Shown piece after piece: positions 57,267 to 64,000 of a DNA stretch of 64,000 bases (positions are counted from its first letter, which is position 1; every line of letters begins with the position of its first letter). The notes under the pieces were generated by a model. The model was not told where the DNA came from. It saw nothing but the letters and a program-made list of their open reading frames with translations, and did not search any database. The position numbers and the translations under genes were made by a program. The DNA is from Nitrosomonas sp. (GTDB lineage: Bacteria; Pseudomonadota; Gammaproteobacteria; Burkholderiales; Nitrosomonadaceae), in contig JADJES010000012.1 of assembly GCA_016708955.1 (NCBI GenBank), forward strand, positions 47,250-111,249, in the 5' to 3' direction.

Positions 57267-57479
57267 TTAGCGCTTACGTAGGGGAGCTAATAGCGATGTT
57301 AGTCCATTGTGATCAAGCTCATGCATCAATGCTAATAATTTCCCGATTTCTCCAGGAGGAAACCCTTTACGAGCAAACCAGTTAAGATAATTCCCCGGCA
57401 AATCGGCAATCAAACGGCCTTGGTACTTTCCATAAGGCATGACTCGGGTGACTAATAACTGCAAGTGCTCAGGATCCAT
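57267..57479 (-). CDS. DUF3820 family protein
   Basis: 70 residues. The family pattern MPYGKYQGRLIADLPGNYLN and WFARKGFPPGEIGKLL, then LMHELDHNGL, is complete. DUF3820 proteins are small cytosolic proteins of unknown activity, in some cases labelled quorum-sensing-regulated virulence factors. It is 33 bp from the tectonin-like gene, on the same strand and downstream. Confidence 0.88.
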   Translation of the reverse strand: MDPEHLQLLVTRVMPYGKYQGRLIADLPGNYLNWFARKGFPPGEIGKLLALMHELDHNGLTSLLAPLRKR

Positions 57480-57511
57480 CGCTACTGATTAACACAATAA
57501 TTGTAGATCGG

Positions 57512-58312
57512 TTAGAACTGCGGAGAAAAGAGCTTACGCCAGAGTACGCCGTTAAACCCAACCGCCCATGCCCCCGATCTGCCAGCGGCAATATTTTCTA
57601 TACCGCGCGCTTCTTCATCTTGACTGAAGGTGGCACCGCCATCCGGTGAGCTCCATACGGTCCCGTCCTTGCCGGCAAACCTGATTAAGCCATTAGGTGC
57701 AATTGCAACATCTCCGGCTCCGCTTGCGGATGTTTTGGTCCAGCTACCCGTGACAAACTTCCACAACGTGCCATCCGGCCTAACTGCCCATACAACGCCA
57801 CTTGGTCCGGCAGAAATCCGGCTAAAACCACTTGCCTCAATCTGTGTGAACTTCTGTCCTTGGTCACCACTAAACCAAATACTGCCATCCTCCCCAACGA
57901 GCCAAACTTTGCCATCTGGCGCGATAGCAACATCTTCCACTCCGTTTGCCGTTGTTTCGATCCAACTATTCGTAGCAAATTTCCACAATGCGCCATTGGA
58001 TCCAATTGCCCATATGACACCCTCCGTTCCAACAGAAATTCGGCTAAAACCACTCGCCTCAATCTGCGTAAATGAGGAACCGAAAACATTATCCGCTACC
58101 CAAACAGTCCCGTCCTTTCCGGTGAGCCAGACTAACCCGTTAGGTGCGATCGCGACATCTCTCATTCCGCCGGTTGGCGTACTGTGCCAAATTTCAGCCT
58201 GAGCCAACGAAGGGAACATTCCACATACCATCAGCAATCCGATCAACAATCTTCGTGATAGGCGGCCCGCTTGATGGGTAAATATCATTTGCATACCACT
58301 TAACCTGGTCAC
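57512..58312 (-). CDS. secreted tectonin-type beta-propeller protein
   Basis: 266 residues. A signal peptide (LIGLLMVCGMFPSLAQAE) precedes five to six tectonin-like repeats of about 40 residues with DVAIAPNGLVWLTGKDGTVW, DVAIAPDGKVWLVGEDGSIW and FTQIEASGFSRIS seen twice. Such propellers bind carbohydrate or cell-surface ligands. I chose GTG at 58312 with a GGAGAAAA ribosome site; an ATG at 58294 and a longer ATG start at 58354 are alternatives. Upstream is a 350-bp gap before the epimerase gene. Confidence 0.8.
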   Translation of the reverse strand: MTRLSGMQMIFTHQAGRLSRRLLIGLLMVCGMFPSLAQAEIWHSTPTGGMRDVAIAPNGLVWLTGKDGTVWVADNVFGSSFTQIEASGFSRISVGTEGVIWAIGSNGALWKFATNSWIETTANGVEDVAIAPDGKVWLVGEDGSIWFSGDQGQKFTQIEASGFSRISAGPSGVVWAVRPDGTLWKFVTGSWTKTSASGAGDVAIAPNGLIRFAGKDGTVWSSPDGGATFSQDEEARGIENIAAGRSGAWAVGFNGVLWRKLFSPQF

Positions 58313-58383
58313 ATTTTTCTCCTTATGGAATAGTGAAGCTCCAAACGCTGCCAACCCTTCAATATCGATTGGCTTTTGTATTT

Positions 58384-58671
58384 ACTTCTCTGTATTGAGT
58401 TGTTGATACTTTACAGGCTGTTATCAGAGCGCCTTCCCGGCTATATTTAAACATTCTGATGCGGAAGAAATTGTAATACACATTGGCTAGAAATCCGGTC
58501 TTGTTTGAGTAATATAACGGCTTGATACTCAGGATCAGGCTGACTTCGATTGATGACGATCCGGCGAAGACCGGCCTGATATCAGGCACGTATTTAGGTA
58601 AGCCGCGCACGGAATTTTCCCGCAATATCAAAACCTGTTTCCATCCCCACATGGTACTTTGGGTGTTGTAT
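58384..58671. other. intergenic stretch with an open minus-strand frame
   Basis: A minus-strand frame (58652 to 58359) begins MWGWKQVLILRENSVRGLPK and stays open for about 97 residues, but it has no ribosome site and no family I know. It might be the remnant of an unidentified beta-rich protein or chance. I do not call it a gene. Confidence 0.35.
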
Positions 58672-59580
58672 TCAGCCTTTTCTGAATAAATCTTCAAGCG
58701 CGGCTGATAGGCTGGTAAATTTGAAATCAAACTGATACGTTTGCAGCAATTTTCCCGGTACGATGTGATAGCTGTTCAGGGCCAAGGCAGCAGCTTCTCC
58801 TAACACCAATTTTAAGATAAAAGCCGGAGTAGGGAAAAATGCGGGCCGATGAAGGGTTTTACCGAGCGCAGTTGCAAAATCCCGGTATCGTACCGGGTTG
58901 GGCGAAACGGCATTCACCGGACCGTGATAACGTGTATCCAGGACGGCGGTTTCGTATACTGAGACCAAGTCGTGAATATGAATCCACGGGAGCCATTGAC
59001 GCCCTTGACCAATCGGCCCGCCTAGTCCGAGTTTGAATAGTGGCAACAGCTTTGCCAGCATGCCCCCCTCACCCAACACGACTCCTGTCCGAATGCTAAT
59101 CCGGCGCACTCCCCTGCTTTCAATGTTCGCTGCTTCTTTTTCCCAGTCACGGCAGATGGTTTGCATGAAATCTCCGTGATCAGGTACGACGTAGGATTCA
59201 TCATACACATCATCTCCCTGCCCTGGATAAATCCCGATAGCTGAACCGCAAATAAAACATTCCAGACTGGAAGGCGCTGCCGTCACTAACTTACGAGTAC
59301 TCAGAATACGTGATTCATAAATCGCACGTTTGCGTGCATCGGTCCAACGGCCATCACCCAGATTCTCACCCATCAAGTGAATGATCACTTGGATATCTTC
59401 CAGTGCCTCAGCAGGCACTTCCTGTGTTGCATAATCCCAGCTATAGGCAGGCACAGCAAGCTTTTGGCTAGCGCGCACACCATCCCGGCTAAGTACCTTG
59501 ATCGTATGCTGGCTTTGTTTCAGGCGTTGTACGAGGTGCCGGCCAATGAATCCTGTCGCGCCAGTAATGAGTATGTTCAT
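58672..59580 (-). CDS. TIGR01777 family NAD-dependent epimerase (YfcH-like)
   Basis: 302 residues. The NAD-binding glycine motif GATGFIGRHLVQRL is near the N-terminus, and characteristic parts VIIHLMGENLGDGRWTDARK, CGSAIGIYPGQGDDVYDES, RISIRTGVVLGEGG and WIHIHDLVSVYETAV follow. C-terminal DUF1731-type region PRPAFFPTPAF-like (RPAFFPTPAFILKLVLGEAA). Reaction unknown; some are annotated as cell division inhibitor SulA-like, an unsupported name. Confidence 0.92.
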   Translation of the reverse strand: MNILITGATGFIGRHLVQRLKQSQHTIKVLSRDGVRASQKLAVPAYSWDYATQEVPAEALEDIQVIIHLMGENLGDGRWTDARKRAIYESRILSTRKLVTAAPSSLECFICGSAIGIYPGQGDDVYDESYVVPDHGDFMQTICRDWEKEAANIESRGVRRISIRTGVVLGEGGMLAKLLPLFKLGLGGPIGQGRQWLPWIHIHDLVSVYETAVLDTRYHGPVNAVSPNPVRYRDFATALGKTLHRPAFFPTPAFILKLVLGEAAALALNSYHIVPGKLLQTYQFDFKFTSLSAALEDLFRKG

Positions 59581-59891
59581 TTTTAATGGCTAATTTCAGC
59601 GGTGATTAATTAGATATGTAAAAGCATTTCGAATTTGTATCAACGAAATTTAGAATACTGTGCGCTCCTGCAACAAAATAGTAAACAGATTTAAAGCAGC
59701 TTTCCAGTTTATTTGAGAACGCCAGGGATCCATTGATGACCCAATTACATGAGCACTCAGTTATGCGTAGAGTTCTAACAAAAATCGGTTTGCTTGCGTT
59801 TCTGATTTCTTCTAAGTAGAAAATGAGTCACAATAGAATTTATCAATGACTAAGTTTGAGGAGATTGATTACTTTCCAGAGGAATTTTGCC

Positions 59892-60887
59892 ATGTTTATC
59901 TCAAGACTATTCATTATTTCAGGTGTTCTTTTTCTCACTTTGATTCATAGCAATCAAACACTCGCTGAAATTTCAACAGGAACATGGGCACTGGCTGCTC
60001 CAGCACCCACACAACGAACAGAGGTAGCGGCCACGGCAATTGAAGGGAGAATTTATGTGGTGGGCGGGTTTAATAAACCTAACTTGCGAAATGCCTTGAA
60101 ATTTGCTATCAGTAACGATGTAGAAATCTATGATACGGCCTCTGATTCCTGGTCGACCACAACACCGTTGCCAGAAGGCCGGCATCACGCAGGAATTGCT
60201 TCACTGAACGGCTTATTGTATGTAGTGGGTGGATTCACCCAATCTTTTATGTCGATCTGGCATGCCATCCCCACTGTTTATCAGTACAACCCCGCTACCA
60301 AAGAATGGCGTGAACTCGCGCCGATGCCAACTGCGCGCGGAGCGCTTGGTGTGGCTGTTTATCAGAATCGCTTATATGCAATCGGCGGATATGATGGCAA
60401 ATACAACTCTGGCGCGGTAGAAATTTTTGATCCGCAAACGAATACCTGGTCATCCGGCGCATCGATGCCTACGCCACGAGATCATTTGGCAGTTGCCACG
60501 GCCGGAAGCCGGATCTATGCCATCGGTGGCCGGCCTGATTTGGATTATCACCATAATATGGGAACCGTCGAGGAATACGATCCACTCACCAATCAGTGGC
60601 GGCCACGCACGAATCTCCCAACGCCCCGAAGCGGCATTACCGCAGGCGTAATCAATGACTGGATTTATGTCATCGGCGGTGAATCAGGAGACGGCACATT
60701 TAATACAAATGAAGCATATCATCCTGGAACAGACCAATGGCGCACAATGACGCCAATGCCCACGGCACGGCATGGACTTGGCTCAGCCGTCGCCGATGGC
60801 CGCTTGTACGTGATCAGCGGCGGCCCAACGCCAGGAGGCTCTTTTAGTCAGGTCAATGAAGTTTTCACACCACCAGCTGTTGAATAA
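59892..60887 (+). CDS. secreted Kelch-repeat protein
   Basis: 331 residues from the ATG at 59892 (AGAGGAAT ribosome site). A signal peptide (FIISGVLFLTLIHSNQTLAE) is followed by about six Kelch repeats with the GG pair and Tyr-Trp pattern: GRIYVVGGFNKPN, GLLYVVGGFTQS, NRLYAIGGYDGKY, SRIYAIGGRPDLD, DWIYVIGGESGDG and GRLYVISGGPTPGG. Bacterial Kelch propellers may be lectin-like or enzyme-like (for example sialic acid mutarotase); no catalytic residue set was identified. It is intact and stands alone. Confidence 0.9.
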   Translation: MFISRLFIISGVLFLTLIHSNQTLAEISTGTWALAAPAPTQRTEVAATAIEGRIYVVGGFNKPNLRNALKFAISNDVEIYDTASDSWSTTTPLPEGRHHAGIASLNGLLYVVGGFTQSFMSIWHAIPTVYQYNPATKEWRELAPMPTARGALGVAVYQNRLYAIGGYDGKYNSGAVEIFDPQTNTWSSGASMPTPRDHLAVATAGSRIYAIGGRPDLDYHHNMGTVEEYDPLTNQWRPRTNLPTPRSGITAGVINDWIYVIGGESGDGTFNTNEAYHPGTDQWRTMTPMPTARHGLGSAVADGRLYVISGGPTPGGSFSQVNEVFTPPAVE

Positions 60888-61150
60888 CATTTCGCGTCCC
60901 AAACAAAATACAGCTCAATAATATGGATTTATTTCCAGGATCCGCTCTATCAATAGCCGAGTATAAGTCACATTATAAAACCACTTCTTTCAAAAACACT
61001 CTCGCAACATAAAAGTATAAGCGAGCGATAGTTTTTTGAACCATGGTTAATTTTGCCGTATAATTCTCCCCAATTCACATGCTAATCCTCAGCTTATTGT
61101 TGATTCCCCTCTAAGCCTCCTAAAATCTTTTCAATCTATGGCCGCATGTA
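60888..61150. other. 263-bp intergenic region
   Basis: No gene. TATAAT at about 61059, which may be the -10 element for the following truncated gene, is the only signal noted. Confidence 0.4.
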
Positions 61151-61308
61151 ATGAGTAAGAGCGTTCCTGCAAACACAGATCTATCTGATGAGATTCTTAC
61201 ACCAGCCAGCTATTTTGAATTAACCAATCTCGAGCAAAGCAAAATTCTCCAGTTTCAACAGGAGATTCTTCAGTTAGTGGTAATGGGAAATAATTACAAA
61301 GAAATTTG
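61151..61308 (+). pseudogene. N-terminal fragment of a GAF-containing signalling protein
   Basis: 52 residues, starting MSKSVPANTDLSDEILTPAS and including ILQFQQEILQLVVMGNNYKE, the beginning of a GAF domain as found before GGDEF/EAL outputs. ISL3 copy C then cuts it off. The rest of the gene is not next to the other side of the element. Confidence 0.6.
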
Positions 61309-62657
61309 GGTTCATCCGGCAAGTGCGTACTTGTTAGTCAGAAATGCATGTTGAAATAAAGTGAATTAAAGGTTGAAATTATCTCTGATTTTCAACGAAG
61401 AGGTTTTTTTCAACATGTCGACCAGTTTGCTGTATCACGCCTTTGGTATAGTTGGTTATTTTTATCAAAGCACTTGTTTTATTGCGGGTGTCATAGTTGT
61501 TGCAACACAAGCGGATCATTGGCGATTGAGATGTCCGGTATGTAAAAGCCGCGAGATACATTGCCGGGGGAAAGTTGGTTAGACGCTTCAGGACAGTACC
61601 GGTAGGTCAAAAAGCAGTCTATATCGACCTTCCAGTTCAGCGGGTAGAATGCACCCGATGCCAAGCAGTTCGTCAGGTAAAGATACAGTTTGCTGATGAG
61701 CACAAGCGCTATACACGTTCTTTCGAAAGATTGGTTTTGGATCTCTCAGGCACATGACCATCCAGGCAGTAGCACGCCATCTTGGAGTGAGCTGGGATCT
61801 GGTTAAGGGAATACAGAAGGACAATCTGAATAAACGTTATCGGTTGCCGAAATTGGCCAAGATAAAACGCATTGCGCTGGATGAAATATACCAAGGCAAG
61901 AAGCTGGGTTATTTAACGATAGTTCTGGATCTTCAACGTGGGGCAGTGATTTTGTTGGCAATGGAAAGGTGCCGATGCACTGATTCCGTTTTGGAAGCGT
62001 TTGAAACGATCGGTGCACCGGATTGAAGCGGTTGCGACCGACATGGGGCCAGCATACATCAGTGCGGTGCGGGCTAATATCCCAGATGCAACGCTAGTGT
62101 TCGATCACTTCCATATTATTAAGCTGTTCAACGAAAAGTTGACAAAACTGCGTCAGGATCTGCAACGAGAAGCAGAAAATGGGTTGGGCAAACCCGTTTT
62201 GAAGGGCATTCGCTGGCTGTTGCTGAAGAACCCTGACAACCTGGATGACAAGCGCAATGAACGTCAACGTCTGGACGAAGCATTAAAGCTCAATGAGCCC
62301 TTGGCAACGGCCTATTACATGAAAGAAGAGTTACGCAATATCTGCATCAACCGGATAAACTCTCAGCTCAAAATGCATTGGATGAATGGGTAAAAAAGCC
62401 GCTGCTTCGGATGTCAACATGCTCAAGCAATTTCTAAAACTATTGCGGCACACCGCTCAGGTATCCTGGCTTATTTCGATTTTAATGGTTTATCAACCGG
62501 GCCGTTGGAAGGTACCAACAACAAGATAAAAACTTTGCACAAAATGGCCTATGGTTTCAGAGATGTCGAGTTCTTTAAACTCAAAATTATGGCGCTGCAT
62601 GAAACCAATTATGTCCTTGTCGGTTAAACCCAAAAGTACGCACTTGCCGGATGAACC
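61309..62657 (+). mobile_element. ISL3-family insertion sequence, copy C
   Basis: Ends are GGTTCATCCGGCAAGTGCGT and its complement, as in copy B. The flanks GAAATTTG (left) and GAAGTAAC (right) are not a target duplication, and the flanking genes are in opposite orientation. The element therefore probably lies at a recombination junction between two former copies. Confidence 0.9.
61415..62627 (+). pseudogene. ISL3-family transposase, frameshifted (copy C)
   Basis: Starts MSTSLLYHAFGIVGYFYQST, with VRRFRTVPVGQKAVYIDLPV and QRVECTRCQAVRQVKIQFAD as further zinc-ribbon segments, then MTIQAVARHLGV, ALDEIYQGKKLGYLTIVLDL, EAVATDMGPAYISAVRANIP, KLRQDLQREAENGLGKPVLK and the end motif GPLEGTNNKIK. It is the most complete of the three copies but still has several frame changes. 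Confidence 0.86.
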
Positions 62658-62990
62658 GAAGTAACCTTGCACATAATCGCAGCCCATTGCGATCAATAGT
62701 TGTTTCTGTGAATCAGTTTCCACGCCTTCAGCAATAACTTTCATACCCAAGCGATGGGCCATCGTGATAATCGCTTCGCATAAAATTCTATCGTTGGATT
62801 CACTGTCCAGATTAGAAATAAAAGATCGGTCAATCTTAAGATAATCGATGTCAAATTTCTTGAGATAAGATAATGACGAGTAACCCGTGCCAAAATCATC
62901 GATTGCCACCTGAACACCTGCATCTCGAAAATTTAATAATTTTTCAACGACCAATTCATGTATGTCTAATAATAAGTCCTGATTAGAAAG
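62658..62990 (-). pseudogene. EAL-domain fragment between ISL3 and IS1595 elements
   Basis: Encodes the C-terminal two thirds of an EAL domain: VQVAIDDFGTGYSSLSYLKK, DYLKIDRSFISNLDSESND, MKVIAEGVETDSQKQLLIAM and CDYVQGYF. The catalytic DDFG and EGVE residues are present. It is cut on the right by the IS1595-type element and on the left by ISL3 copy C, immediately after CDYVQGYF. The rest of the protein, probably a GGDEF-EAL type enzyme, is absent from the window. Confidence 0.8.
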
Positions 62991-62994
62991 ATTA

Positions 62995-64000
62995 TTCAGC
63001 TTGCCGGAGCCAACGTGCCGGGCGAGGCCCGATAGTGGCTGCAGCGACGAACAAACGTAGAGGAGCGCTTCTAGATGAAAGCGCCGGTTGAAAACGGTAA
63101 ACAAACGCACCGAGGTAACGGGTTCCGTATTTGGCGAAATCGAATGCATGATAAGCGCCACCAGGCTGGTTTTGAGGTTGCCCAAAACCGTGTTGATCCA
63201 GTTGAATTCTGGCAAATCCTTAGGCTTGCGACCATCCGCGACGATTGCCCGGTGCTGGCAACCAGCATCAGTAACCCCGGCAAAACAACTTAATCCATCG
63301 GAAGTGACTATACAACCTGGCGTGAGGTCAGCGGTAGCCCAGTCAAAAACCGCTTTGCGCGTAAAACCAGGGACCAGCGCCATTTTAATATACAGGGGAC
63401 GGCCTTCGGCGCTGAGCGAGATCGCCGCCACAAAAGGTATCTTGTTCACGGAGTCTCGACCTGACTTGCCGCCAGCCAATTCCCCGTCAAGGTAAGCGTC
63501 ATCCGCCTGGACATTACCACTCAGCGTATACTTGGCATCCCGTTCGACCATCGCCTGCATCAGCTTCTGCTGAATCAGCCAAGCCGTGGGGTAACTCACG
63601 CCCAGCTGCCGCTTAAGGTCAGTGCCGACAAGCCGGTCTTGGCTTGGCTGATCAGATAAAATTGCTAAAACCAAATGCTTAGCGCCAAGTGAGTGCTTTG
63701 GAACAAGGTGCCTGCGATCAGAGATGTCTGCAACCGGCAGCACTTGCATTGGAAGTTCTTGTGTTCCCTACCTTAAGCAAGTAGTAATTCAGCGTTGCCG
63801 CAGCCTGGGCAGCTGAATCCTTGCGGCCAACGGGACGCTTCCATGCATCCGCGCATTGCTCATCTGTGCCAAACTGCGCAAGGAATGCAGGTAAGGACAA
63901 GCCTGCTTGGAATTGGATACGGTTCATGGCCATGGCAGTTTCTCTTGATGGGTTGGTTTGGGTCAGTATGCGCCTTATAATGAAAAAATCGGGTTTGGCT
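62995..64000 (-). mobile_element. IS1595-family insertion sequence (right end beyond or near window edge)
   Basis: Left end around AGCTTGCCGGAGCC, in the EAL fragment. The right end of the window finishes with GGGTTTGGCT, which would pair with the left end if it continues as CCGGCAAG. It contains an ISXO2/IS1595-type transposase gene on the minus strand. A related N-terminal remnant is at 35320-35445. Boundaries are approximate. Confidence 0.75.
63010..63933 (-). pseudogene. IS1595-family transposase, frameshifted
   Basis: Begins MAMNRIQFQAGLSLPAFLAQ with FGTDEQCADAWKRPVG, the zinc-ribbon start, and continues in another frame. The main frame has TDLKRQLGVSYPTAWLIQQK, DAKYTLSGNVQADDAYLDGE, LAGGKSGRDSVNKIPFVAAI, VTSDGLSCFAGV and FNWINTVLGNLKTS, the ISXO2-like DDE domain. 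The end (RRFHLEALLYV) lies in a shifted frame. About three frame changes break it. Confidence 0.82.

Noticed and set aside
58359..58730. 123-residue minus-strand frame after the epimerase gene
   Set aside because: It overlaps the epimerase 3' end by 59 bp, has no ribosome site and no recognisable family; noted only as an open stretch.
62493..63749. 418-residue apparent fusion of transposase and EAL domain
   Set aside because: The frame happens to run through an IS1595 transposase, an EAL fragment and the end of an ISL3 element; these are separate insertions, not a real fusion protein.

Overview
The window looks like chromosomal DNA of a betaproteobacterium, most likely a Nitrosomonas-type member of the Nitrosomonadaceae. 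This rests on the ilvB-ilvN-ilvC-psd order, the tldD / nitrilase / glnE neighbourhood, the GAF-fused PilB/GspE ATPase and the EpsL/WcaJ exopolysaccharide genes, all recognised from protein similarity by eye. No amo, hao, rRNA or tRNA gene is present to confirm it.

Positions 1-18000 are conserved core: branched-chain amino acid synthesis (ilvBNC, then a partial psd), tldD and a nitrilase-family gene, glnE, a type IV pilin behind a sigma-54 promoter, a GAF-PilB ATPase, a metallo-beta-lactamase phosphodiesterase, a universal stress protein, terC, a patatin, proline iminopeptidase and cysH. Positions 18000-23260 are a damaged zone. An ISL3-family element splits a CPBP membrane-protease gene, an EAL-HDOD gene is broken by a low-complexity insert, and an IS110-family remnant follows. 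Positions 23260-34700 carry a secreted/membrane protein pair, a c-di-GMP/phosphorelay pair (response regulator-EAL and a 1247-residue hybrid kinase), an exopolysaccharide pair with frameshifts (epsL-like, wcaJ-like), an esterase and a transglutaminase-like protein.

Positions 35500-43200 hold a PQQ-type sugar dehydrogenase, a cobalamin riboswitch controlling btuB, a small membrane protein and cobO, then a flavin/heme ferric-reductase-like protein and msrB. Positions 43200-50350 are an accessory island. It contains a MITE, a winged-helix remnant, an FRG-domain gene between inverted repeats, a TIR-like (MTH538/ThsB-type) gene, several truncated genes, and two head-to-tail IS110-family copies. 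Positions 50600-55330 hold a LysR regulator, a lipoprotein and an outer-membrane porin. The last two share a duplicated upstream block, and the porin is split by a second ISL3 copy with a perfect 8-bp target duplication. Positions 55500-60900 are quiet (rnk, RIO kinase, DUF3820, two secreted beta-propeller proteins, a TIGR01777 epimerase). The right end is a mosaic of a third ISL3 copy, fragments of c-di-GMP genes and an IS1595-family element.

Three themes stand out. First, ISL3 insertions can be undone on paper to restore two genes. Second, frameshifts cluster in multi-copy sequence and the eps genes, which partly suggests assembly error. Third, the FRG/TIR-like island is the best candidate for an unusual defence-type locus, although it is degraded.
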